Source: Hymenobacter busanensis
GTDB taxonomy: Bacteria > Bacteroidota > Bacteroidia > Cytophagales > Hymenobacteraceae
Direction of reading: 5' to 3'
DNA: 64,000 nt
Assembly: GCF_008727865.1 (NCBI RefSeq)
Contig: NZ_VTWU01000007.1
Span: forward strand, 186,001 to 250,000
Numbering within the stretch: the first letter of the stretch is position 1; each line of letters begins with the position of its first letter. A program made the translations under genes and the position numbers. Below the pieces are notes generated by a model. The model had not been told where the DNA came from and made no database searches. It saw nothing but the letters and a program-made list of their open reading frames with translations. Of this stretch, positions 1-6,998 are shown piece by piece.

Positions 1-714
1 GAATTTCACGAAGCCGTTGCCGTTCGACACCACCTTCGACATCAGGGCCGAGTACTCGGTCGAAATATCGTCGTCGTCGAAGGTGATGAGCAGCTTAAAG
101 CCCATCACGTCTTCGTAGAACTTCACCCACTGGTTCATCTGGCCCCAGCCCACGTTGCCCACGCAGTGGTCCACGTACTGCAGGCCCACCGGGTTGCCCT
201 GCGGAATATTGCTCGATTTAGCCACGTAGCCGGGCAGGAACGGGCCGTTGTACTTCGAGCGCTCCACAAAAGTGTGGATGGTTTCGCCGTAGGTGTAGAT
301 GCCAGCCATGGTCACCTCGCCGTGCTCGTCGGAAATGGTGTAGGGCTCGAAAGCGGGTTTGGCGCCGCGCTTGGTGGTTTCTTCGAAGGATTTGCGGGCG
401 TCATCAACCCACAGCGCCATCACCTTCACCCCGTCGCCGTGCTTGGCCACGTGGCGCGTGATGTCGGAATCGGGCAGGAGCGAGGTGGTGAGAACCAGCC
501 GGATTTTATTCTGCTGAAGCACGTAGCTGGCCCGGTCGCGCACGCCGGTTTCGGGGCCCGAATACGCCACCAGCTCGAAGCCGAATGCGGCCTGGTAGAA
601 GTAAGCCGACTGCTTGGCGTTGCCGACGTAGAATTCGAGGTGGTCGGTGCCGTTGAGGGGCAGGAAATCGGCGGTGGCAGGGGTGGCCGCGGCGGCCGGC
701 GTCATCGTTTCCAT
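1..714 (-). CDS. hppD: 4-hydroxyphenylpyruvate dioxygenase, C-terminus cut by window edge
   Basis: This non-haem iron enzyme converts 4-hydroxyphenylpyruvate to homogentisate in tyrosine catabolism. About 238 residues are visible, starting at the ATG whose complement ends at 714. The first glyoxalase-like half opens with NGTDHLEFYVGNAKQSA. The second half opens with QYVDHCVGNVG, whose His is the usual first iron ligand; the other two ligands lie beyond the left edge. Normal family length is about 350-380 residues, so roughly one third is missing only because of the window boundary. A minus-strand -7-like box (TATTTTTA, 776-769) lies upstream, divergent from the next gene. Family assignment is secure. 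Confidence 0.93.
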   Translation of the reverse strand, partial: METMTPAAAATPATADFLPLNGTDHLEFYVGNAKQSAYFYQAAFGFELVAYSGPETGVRDRASYVLQQNKIRLVLTTSLLPDSDITRHVAKHGDGVKVMALWVDDARKSFEETTKRGAKPAFEPYTISDEHGEVTMAGIYTYGETIHTFVERSKYNGPFLPGYVAKSSNIPQGNPVGLQYVDHCVGNVGWGQMNQWVKFYEDVMGFKLLITFDDDDISTEYSALMSKVVSNGNGFVKF

Positions 715-882
715 ATGATTGGGGAAGCTGGGGGTGGAAAATTCGCGACTCAGGAGGAAATACTCCGGTAAAAATACGGTTTCAGCGTAATTAGTGCCCA
801 AGCCGCCGAAGTGCGGAATGGTTTGGGGTTTTTTCCCAACTTTGCCGCTGTAGCTGCCGCATTGGCTCAACCTACTTTCTTT

Positions 883-1263
883 ATGGATACCAACGCTCTG
901 AACGCGGCCCTGGTGGCCCTGCTAGCCAAAAAACACGAACTGCACCAGCTCGCCTACAGCGACGCCCGCTACGACGACATGGAGGAGGAACTCCACGACC
1001 TCGAAGACGATTTCAACGAGGAGTACGGCGAATACCTGGAGAAGGCGCTGGAGAAAGTGCACGGCGACCTGAGCTCCGATACCGACGTGCTGCTGCCCAC
1101 GGCCTACCTGCCCAACAACCCCCAGCCCGTGGCCGAAGACGGCGTGTGGGTGGATTCGGAGAAGTACCCCGGTAAGCAGGTGCGCCTGGTGCTGCTGCCC
1201 AACCCCACGCGCTTGGTGCTGAACACCGGCAAAGGCCAGCAACACGAGCTCTGGAAGGCATAA
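883..1263 (+). CDS. Small acidic hypothetical protein (126 aa)
   Basis: The family is not recognised. Residues 1-60 are predicted to be helical and very acidic (motif DMEEELHDLEDDFNEEYGEY), and the C-terminal half looks like a small beta domain ending in GKGQQHELWKA. I chose the ATG at 883 over an upstream in-frame start at 811 because the intervening 24 residues lack the acidic, helical character of the rest and would start close to the hppD promoter region. There is no signal peptide or membrane segment, so it is probably cytoplasmic. It is divergent from hppD and followed by a repeat-rich spacer. The gene is supported by coding-like composition; no function is proposed. Confidence 0.7.
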   Translation: MDTNALNAALVALLAKKHELHQLAYSDARYDDMEEELHDLEDDFNEEYGEYLEKALEKVHGDLSSDTDVLLPTAYLPNNPQPVAEDGVWVDSEKYPGKQVRLVLLPNPTRLVLNTGKGQQHELWKA

Positions 1264-1417
1264 TGTGTGTTGCCAGTTGCCAGTTGCCAGTTGCCAGTTG
1301 TCGGTCGAGAGGCCGGTAGCTGGCAACTGCGCTTTAGGGCAACGCATACTTTGTTCCAGCCTACCCACAGCTCGGCTGTCTGTACGGATAACTGATAACT
1401 CGCAACAGGCAACTGAT
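1264..1417. repeat. Heptad-repeat intergenic element (TGCCAGT words, imperfect palindrome)
   Basis: Four perfect copies of TGCCAGT run head to tail at 1271-1298, followed by a degenerate fifth. The inverse word reappears at about 1319-1329 (CTGGCAACTG) and again as CAGGCAACTGAT just before the ATG of the next gene at 1418, so the spacer is an imperfect palindrome. It has the same 7-nt architecture, with different words, as the three spacers of the isc operon at 48.9-50.0 kb. It may form a hairpin in RNA; function is unknown. Confidence 0.75.
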
Positions 1418-1768
1418 ATGCTCTACCGCATTGCCGAGGCTGCCGACTGGCAGGAAGCCCGGCAAACCGGCTTTTTCGCCAGCGCCGACCTGCAGGCCGA
1501 GGGCTTCATTCATACCTCTGAACTGTACCAGGTGCTGGAAACCGCCGCCCGCTACTATGCCGGCCGCCTCGGTCTGGTGCTGCTGGAGCTGGATGAAGAT
1601 GCGCTCCAGGCCGCGGGTGTGGTCGTAAAGCGCGAGTTTGTGGCCAGCCGCCAGCAGGATTTCGCGCACGTGTTTGGGCCCATTCCACTGGCTGCCGTGG
1701 TGCGCTCTTGGCCCTTCGCCGCAGCTGCCGACGGCCGGTTTTCGCTGCCGACGGAATTGGGCGGCTAA
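1418..1768 (+). CDS. DUF952 domain protein (116 aa)
   Basis: This small cytoplasmic protein resembles the DUF952 family: it begins MLYRIAEAADWQEARQTGFF, followed by the family-typical GFIHTSELYQV and the later FAHVFGPIPLAAVV. Length fits the family, usually about 100-120 residues. The longer reading from 1265 would translate the heptad repeat, so the ATG at 1418 is preferred. The biochemical role of DUF952 is not established; it has been compared to ADP-ribosyl-transferase-like folds, which I cannot confirm here. Immediately downstream lies a decayed phage gene that overlaps nothing but starts within 25 bp. Confidence 0.82.
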   Translation: MLYRIAEAADWQEARQTGFFASADLQAEGFIHTSELYQVLETAARYYAGRLGLVLLELDEDALQAAGVVVKREFVASRQQDFAHVFGPIPLAAVVRSWPFAAAADGRFSLPTELGG

Positions 1769-1790
1769 GCCCGGGGCCGGAACCGCTGTG

Positions 1791-2297
1791 CTAAGACAAG
1801 AGTCTGATACCAATGTGCTCGACGCGCTGGTGAAGCTGTTCTGCGACGCCTGCCAGGGCTACCCCGCCAAGAAGTTATTCATCTATGGTAACCGAAACGG
1901 CAACAACAAGCAGACGAACAGCAACCTGACCTTCTATCATCAGATCATCTAGGAGCTAACCTAGCACGGGTGGCAAGCGGTGCTGATAGTGGAAGGTCTC
2001 GACCCCGACCATCGCCTCAAGCACATGATGATTAACGCCATGAAGGAGGCCGATCCGCGCCTGCTCCGCGTACGCATGCACAAGGACGGATGCAAGTTCC
2101 TGAGCATTTCCATGCGCAATGCGCCCATGACGCCCGACTTCAAGAAGGACAAGCGCAGCGAGAAGAACATGGTACGCTAGGAGTTGGCCACCCACCTCAG
2201 CCACTGCTTCGACAACATCGTGAACCGCAAGTTCAGCCACCTTTATGGTGTGGACGACACCCCGTATCAACTACGCTTTCTGGGCCACAGACAGTAG
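1791..2297 (+). pseudogene. 3' remnant of a phage terminase large subunit, interrupted by three in-frame TAG codons
   Basis: One reading frame runs through the whole segment without any frameshift. It encodes ESDTNVLDALVKLFCDA, then KLFIYGNRNGNN and TNSNLTFYHQII, then GLDPDHRLKHMMINAM and MTPDFKKDKRSEKN, then ELATHLSHCFDNIVNRKFSH. From memory this resembles the nuclease (packaging) domain of Bacteroidota phage terminases. The N-terminal ATPase half is absent. The frame is interrupted only at 1950-1952, 1962-1964 and 2178-2180, all TAG; the apparent end at 2295-2297 is also TAG. Most simply this is a decayed prophage fragment in which CAG codons became TAG. The two small genes at 4.8-5.4 kb may be from the same element. 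Confidence 0.6.
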
Positions 2298-2406
2298 GTG
2301 AAAATATGTAATGATTGTAAGCAAAAGCCAAGAATACATTGGTATAGATATATATTATCAGCGTTAATTTGTAGGTTGAACCACCGCCTTTTCAACGCAC
2401 CTCCCT

Positions 2407-4431
2407 ATGTTCCAACGTCTATCGGGGAATCTGCTGCTCTTGCTGCTAGCGTCCCTGTTGTTCACCTGTGACAGCAACAAAACAAAGGACCCCATTGCGC
2501 CGGCCCAGCCGGCGGGTTCTGAATTGCTAGAAGGTAATATCGTGCTGCCAACAGGTACTAAGTACACGACCGGTGCTTTGACGGTTGTGTCACCTATTGC
2601 CGAGGGAACCGTCACGGGCACGCGCTACAAGCTTTCCACCATCAAGGATGAATACACCACCGTGGCTGCTGCTGATGCGGCCGGAGAGCCGGTGCTGCTA
2701 GGATTCCGGCACCCTGGGCAAAATACCCTTGACTTGAGTACCCAATCCACTGTCTTGGCGCTGCTAATGAACAGCGCAGCGGCGTACTCGCTTTCTCCAG
2801 CAGGCAAGCAACTAGCCATTGCCGAAATTCAAGCTGATCCAGGGTTTGCTGCCGCCACCCAAGAAGTTGAGCGTTTGCTACGCAGTAATAAGTCGCTGCT
2901 GGACACCACCAATTCCGTGTTGCAGGGCTATGTGAGCAGCGTGTTCACCAGCGTATCGCAGCGGCTAAACGGCCTGCCTTCCAGACCCGTTTCTATTTTT
3001 CGCTCAGGCAGGGAAATAACCTTTGCCAATGCAGGGGTACCCTTCACCAATATTGTCGGCGTTTACAAAGACGGCCAACAGGTTACCCAACTTAATGTAG
3101 AGGGACAGAACTTCTTCGCCTCCTCGCTTGGTGGTGCGCTGGAGGCAGCCATCAACGGACCTTCACCTTCCACGGCTTCCTACACGATGGTCGGGGACGG
3201 CAAGTTTGACATCCGTATCCGTACAGGCAAGCCCGGCTCGGGCGCCAATGGTCCAGAGCAACTTAATGCCCTAGGTCACAACTTGGCCCAAGGCGCTATT
3301 TTAATTGTCAGCGGAATACTGCCCCAATTCAAGGGTAGAAAGGAATGCGCTCAGAAGCTGGCCACCACGGCGATAAACCAAGCCAACAACTTCAAAAACA
3401 TTACGAGCATCACGACTGCCACTGAAGCCAGTCTGGTGATCGGGAAAATCACCTACGGCATTATCAAAGACGCAACCGCCCTGCTTAAAAGCTGTCAAGG
3501 TGCTGACGAACAGGCAATTATAAAATTTAGTGAGTACACTAGTAAACTCATTAAGTTCTTAGATGTCACTACCAAGCGCATTGGTAACTCCATGAACTTA
3601 GGGGTGCTTACAATTGGGTGGATGGCGTACCCAGCAGCGCAGGACACGTGTTTCTTGGCAACCGCCAATTCTGTTGGCCCGTGTGCATCATTGCGGTTAG
3701 AACTGGTATCGGGAAATGGACAAACCGCAGTCAAAAGCACGGCTCTGCCGAACCCGGTGCGTGTGCGAGTACTCAACGACGCGGGGCAACCGCGCAGCGG
3801 AGTAAGCGTCAATTTCACCCCGGCCAGTGGCAGCGGTAGTGCTTCGCCTTCGGCAACCACTACGGATGCCAACGGGTACGCGCAGGCCACGTGGACACTC
3901 GGGGCCACAGCAGGCCCGCAAAGCTTGGTCGCAACCAGCCTGGATGCCGGTGGGCAACCATTGCCCGGTAGCCCCATACAGTTTGCCGCTACGGCCACTA
4001 CCCCCACACTGCCACCCGTTCCGATTACGTTTACTTGGCAAATGATGGCAACCGCGTGTGGCAACGCTCCCCAAGCGGCACAAACCATGTCCATGACGCT
4101 GGCATCTCCGACGGGCGGCGGTGGCTCTCATCCGTATGGTTTTGCAGGATGTGGCAACGAGACTTTCACGCTGAATCTGCCTCCGGGCACATATAGTGGG
4201 ACCTTCTCCTGGACCAGCGCCCGCCGAGCCGATAACTATCGGTCCATCGGTGTGAGGTGCAACGGTGGGTGCAGGGGATACTACATTGCGTGGGACTTCT
4301 CACCCGCCTCTACCCCGTCCACTGCTTTTGGGTACAATTCTAGCTCGCAGTCCCCCAACATTTCCATTTGGCAAACCAGTGATGCCACGTCCGATTCCGG
4401 AAGCGCCCCCTTTACCTTGCGGGTAGACTAA
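2407..4431 (+). CDS. Large secreted lipoprotein with a bacterial Ig-like domain (674 aa)
   Basis: The product begins with a hydrophobic signal followed by a lipobox-like LLFTC (Cys about residue 21) and a low-complexity linker, indicating an outer-membrane or surface lipoprotein. Residues about 430-530 form a Big_1/invasin-type Ig-like domain (LNDAGQPRSGVSVNF, TTTDANGYAQATWTLG). A threonine/glycine-rich C-terminal domain of about 140 residues has paired cysteines (CGNAP, GCGNE, RCNGGCRG) and may be disulphide-bonded. The N-terminal 400 residues are not recognised. It follows about 110 bp of AT-rich DNA after the phage remnant, and base composition is somewhat lower in GC than flanking genes, consistent with acquisition. 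A factor-independent terminator follows. A role in adhesion is inference only. Confidence 0.72.
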   Translation: MFQRLSGNLLLLLLASLLFTCDSNKTKDPIAPAQPAGSELLEGNIVLPTGTKYTTGALTVVSPIAEGTVTGTRYKLSTIKDEYTTVAAADAAGEPVLLGFRHPGQNTLDLSTQSTVLALLMNSAAAYSLSPAGKQLAIAEIQADPGFAAATQEVERLLRSNKSLLDTTNSVLQGYVSSVFTSVSQRLNGLPSRPVSIFRSGREITFANAGVPFTNIVGVYKDGQQVTQLNVEGQNFFASSLGGALEAAINGPSPSTASYTMVGDGKFDIRIRTGKPGSGANGPEQLNALGHNLAQGAILIVSGILPQFKGRKECAQKLATTAINQANNFKNITSITTATEASLVIGKITYGIIKDATALLKSCQGADEQAIIKFSEYTSKLIKFLDVTTKRIGNSMNLGVLTIGWMAYPAAQDTCFLATANSVGPCASLRLELVSGNGQTAVKSTALPNPVRVRVLNDAGQPRSGVSVNFTPASGSGSASPSATTTDANGYAQATWTLGATAGPQSLVATSLDAGGQPLPGSPIQFAATATTPTLPPVPITFTWQMMATACGNAPQAAQTMSMTLASPTGGGGSHPYGFAGCGNETFTLNLPPGTYSGTFSWTSARRADNYRSIGVRCNGGCRGYYIAWDFSPASTPSTAFGYNSSSQSPNISIWQTSDATSDSGSAPFTLRVD

Positions 4432-4806
4432 TGAGCAGGTTTGTAGTAAAATGAGATGTAGCTACTGACATAAGGTGCAACGTAAGTTCACCAAGCCCAG
4501 TTAGCTTGGCCTCAGACCTTGTACTGAATGGCAATTGCCAATTAAAACCCTGTTTCCATATTGGGAACAGGGTTTTTTATTGCCCGTACGTGCCGTAATC
4601 TCCGTTTATATAACCGGGTAATTGCCATTCGCTAAAGGGCGCGGTGTGCCGCGTGTGTGCCGCCATAAAATTTCGGGAAATTTCCGCGCTAAGCGGCTGA
4701 TTCTGCGCGTAGTTCGCGCAAAACCCGCAATAAAACGGGGCGGTTGCTTTTCCGTCCTATGCGCCGGCCGGCCCACGCGACAATTTGGAGGAAACTCAGC
4801 ACCTCC
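4432..4806. other. Intergenic region, terminator plus no recognisable gene
   Basis: The 375 bp hold the terminator at 4544-4578 and, further on, short inverted repeats such as TGCGCG-TAGTT-CGCGCA (near 4704-4720). No conserved gene is seen. A TTTGGAGGAAAC stretch at about 4783-4794 may serve as a ribosome-binding site for the gene at 4807, unusual in this purine-poor upstream landscape. Confidence 0.5.
4544..4578 (+). terminator. Rho-independent terminator after the 674-aa lipoprotein
   Basis: AAAACCCTGTTTCC pairs with GGGAACAGGGTTTT around a five-base loop and runs into six T residues. It lies about 110 bp after the stop codon. Confidence 0.85.
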
Positions 4807-5103
4807 ATGCAGCTAATCAAACGGGCCACGGTGTTGGCCGAAATCGACCAGTACGAGCGGGACGGGCGGCTTCACGTCTTCTCCCTCGGCTACTACAAAA
4901 CCGACGGCACGAAGGGCAGCAAGGCCCGAGTCCGGAAGGGCGGCCATGTGGTACCCGGCGGCGTGAGGGCCGGCGCCAGCAAGTTCGGCTACCAGGTCAA
5001 GCACAAGGGCGTGCTGCAGTTGGTAAACGACACCACCGGGCAGCCTTTCGCCGTCAAAATCAAGCTGCTGACCCACTACAACGGCATTCGCATTCTGCAC
5101 TAA
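4807..5103 (+). CDS. Small phage-like protein (98 aa), function unknown
   Basis: The ATG at 4807 is preferred because it is preceded by GGAGGAAA and because the upstream in-frame extension has no protein-like character. The sequence (MQLIKRATVLAEIDQYERDG at the start; GQPFAVKIKLLTHYNGIRIL at the end) resembles small conserved proteins found near terminase and portal genes in Bacteroidota phages, as far as I can recall; this is a weak family memory, not a named domain. It is followed after two bases by the 82-aa gene, suggesting co-transcription. Together with the terminase remnant 2.5 kb upstream it suggests leftover prophage DNA interrupted by the lipoprotein gene. Confidence 0.6.
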   Translation: MQLIKRATVLAEIDQYERDGRLHVFSLGYYKTDGTKGSKARVRKGGHVVPGGVRAGASKFGYQVKHKGVLQLVNDTTGQPFAVKIKLLTHYNGIRILH

Positions 5104-5105
5104 GC

Positions 5106-5354
5106 ATGAAAGACAACATCCACTCCGTCGGGCAGGACCTGTACGTGCTGCGCGGCGCCGGGGCCGTGGTGCAGTTTACGGGCGGCAAGGACCGCGACGT
5201 CAACTTTTCGGCCGACGAGCTCAAGCTGGGCAACATCATTATTGCGCCTTGGGGCAAGAACAACCTCAAGCAGCAAGAAATGCTCAAGCTGGTGGCAATA
5301 GGCGGATGCGAAACGCGTTTTGCGGATTACCAGCCTGTACGTATGTTCAGCTGA
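5106..5354 (+). CDS. Small hypothetical protein (82 aa), likely phage-derived partner
   Basis: It starts two bases after the previous stop, so the two genes form a tight pair. Landmarks are GQDLYVLRGAGAVVQFTGGK, SADELKLGNIIIAPWG and RFADYQPVRMFS. There is no signal peptide or membrane segment. No domain is recognised. The tail overlaps nothing, and the next lipoprotein starts 14 bp later, so the pair may be transcribed into it. Confidence 0.6.
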   Translation: MKDNIHSVGQDLYVLRGAGAVVQFTGGKDRDVNFSADELKLGNIIIAPWGKNNLKQQEMLKLVAIGGCETRFADYQPVRMFS

Positions 5355-5367
5355 TACTTCTTTGTTT

Positions 5368-6195
5368 ATGCATACTGCATTTCGCTCATTGTTATTGCGC
5401 CTCGGTGCCGGGAGTTTGCTGACGTGTGTCGTGGCTGCCTGCATGCCCTCGTACTACGTTCACGTAAAACCCGCTGGCGGCGCCACTCGCTGGGAAGATG
5501 GACTGGAACTCGTAACCACAGAAGCCGACAGCCTGGAAGTGCGCATGGGCGTAGCCGCCACCGCCGGCGAGTTTCTGGAGTTCGACGTGGCGGTGCGCAA
5601 CCGCAGCAGCCGGCCGGTGCTGGTGGCCCCGGAGCAGTTCTACCTGCTGGCCTATTACCCTGACTTCCCCAGCCCGAAACAGCTGCCGGCTACCAATCCC
5701 GAAACCACCATCGAGACGCTGCAGCAAAAGGCCGCCGAGCACGAAAAGCAGTCAACCGCATTGCCGGCCGCGGAGGTGCTGGCGGGCGTGAACAATACCC
5801 TGGCCGACCTCACCACCAAGCGGCGCAACGAAACCACCGCCCAATACGAGGCCCGCAATGCCGCCCACCAAGCCGAAAAAGCCCGCCACGAGCAGCAGCG
5901 CACGGCCCAGGCCGTGCAGGCCGTAGCCACCCGCGAGCAGCTGGCGGCGGCCGAAGAATCCCTGTTGCGCAAAACCACCCTCAACCCCGGCTACGCTGCC
6001 CGCGGCCGCGTGCGTTTTCAGCGGTACGTAGACGCGGCCACGCGCCTGCGCGTGGTGGTGCCGGTGGCCGGCCACGAGCTGGCCGGCGACTTCATCCAAA
6101 CGCGCTTCACCCCGAACGGCCGCCCGCTGACGCCACCGCCACCGACAGCCGCGGCGCAAAGCCCGGCCGCACCAACGGCTGGCAGCCCGCGGTAG
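5368..6195 (+). CDS. Putative lipoprotein with coiled-coil middle segment (275 aa)
   Basis: The ATG at 5368 gives a signal peptide ending in a lipobox-like VVAAC (Cys about 25). Residues 60-100 look like a beta-sandwich (VAATAGEFLEFDVAVRNRSS) typical of DUF4352-like or other secreted single-domain proteins. Residues about 115-200 are rich in Glu, Ala, Lys and Gln and probably form a coiled coil, and the tail is proline- and alanine-rich. No enzymatic motif is visible. It is probably anchored to a membrane facing the periplasm. It ends at a strong terminator shared with the convergent DUF2911 gene. Function unknown. Confidence 0.72.
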   Translation: MHTAFRSLLLRLGAGSLLTCVVAACMPSYYVHVKPAGGATRWEDGLELVTTEADSLEVRMGVAATAGEFLEFDVAVRNRSSRPVLVAPEQFYLLAYYPDFPSPKQLPATNPETTIETLQQKAAEHEKQSTALPAAEVLAGVNNTLADLTTKRRNETTAQYEARNAAHQAEKARHEQQRTAQAVQAVATREQLAAAEESLLRKTTLNPGYAARGRVRFQRYVDAATRLRVVVPVAGHELAGDFIQTRFTPNGRPLTPPPPTAAAQSPAAPTAGSPR

Positions 6196-6213
6196 CCGCT
6201 GGATCAACAAACA

Positions 6214-6251
6214 GAAAAAGCCCCGCCGATTGGTTTCGGCGGGGCTTTTTT
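6214..6251. terminator. Bidirectional terminator between convergent genes
   Basis: AAAAAGCCCCGCCGA and TCGGCGGGGCTTTTT form a stem of about 15 bp with a six-base loop and T-runs on both strands. It serves the lipoprotein gene on the plus strand and the DUF2911 gene on the minus strand. Confidence 0.9.
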
Positions 6252-6311
6252 CAGGGCGTCAACTCGGGCTTTCTACCTGCTTTGTGTCAAGTAGAAGGGC
6301 CTGATGCCAGC

Positions 6312-6833
6312 CTATTTCATCATCACGGGTACTTCTAGGTTTTCCCAGCGCAGCACCAGGCCGTTGCCGGTTACCTCGTAGGCCAACCGCTCGTTCATGC
6401 TGGCGGCTTTGCGCGGCGTAACCATCACGCGCAGGGCGTCCTGCTTTTCGTCGTACTTGAAGGCGCCCCACTGGTTGGCGGTTTTGTTGAACACAATCGT
6501 CCACTGCTTGTCGGTGGGAATGGCGAACAGGCTGTAGGTGCCGGCGGGCAGCGCTTTGCCTTCCACGGTCAGGGGCTGGTCGGTGCTGAAGGTCGTGGCT
6601 TCGTTGGCGCCGGCGCGCCACACTTGGCCGTAGGGCACCAGCTCGCCCCAGATTTTGCGGCCCTTCACGGCCGGGCTGCTGTATTTCACTGTCACGTTGG
6701 CCTTGCCTACTTTGCCGGTGGCCGTGGCGGGCGGGCTGGCCGGGGCGGGCTTGTCTTGGCCCTGGCTGGCCGCCGACCACAGCAGCAAACTGAACAGCAA
6801 AGCCACCAAGCGGAATGCACGGGTGTTTTTCAT
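6312..6833 (-). CDS. DUF2911 family secreted protein (173 aa)
   Basis: A clear signal peptide (MKNTRAFRLVALLFSLLLW, cleavage after SQG or similar) precedes a DUF2911 domain. Recognisable segments are VTVKYSSPAVKGRKIWGELV, YGQVWRAGANEATTFST, LPAGTYSLFAIPTDKQWTIV and FNKTANQWGAFKYDE. Length matches the usual 170-200 residues. The protein should be periplasmic; its biochemical role is not known. It stands alone between the terminator at 6.2 kb and the SusD gene, about 165 bp away and on the same strand. Confidence 0.92.
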   Translation of the reverse strand: MKNTRAFRLVALLFSLLLWSAASQGQDKPAPASPPATATGKVGKANVTVKYSSPAVKGRKIWGELVPYGQVWRAGANEATTFSTDQPLTVEGKALPAGTYSLFAIPTDKQWTIVFNKTANQWGAFKYDEKQDALRVMVTPRKAASMNERLAYEVTGNGLVLRWENLEVPVMMK

Positions 6834-6998
6834 GGGAATGGGAAAAGTGGGTTGAAGAGAGAATGACGCCTAAAAGGTAACCGATTTCGCGAAGGGGGCT
6901 GCACGGGCGGGCAGAAGGGCTTGGTGGAGCAAGCAAAACCGGCTGTGCAGCGGGCCAGGCGCGCTACACAACCGGTTCTGGGTTTGATTTTCACCGCG

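Noticed and set aside
1271-1305. Possible iteron or plasmid origin
   Set aside because: The heptamers are few, there is no replication initiator gene, and the same architecture recurs inside the isc operon, which points to a different kind of element.
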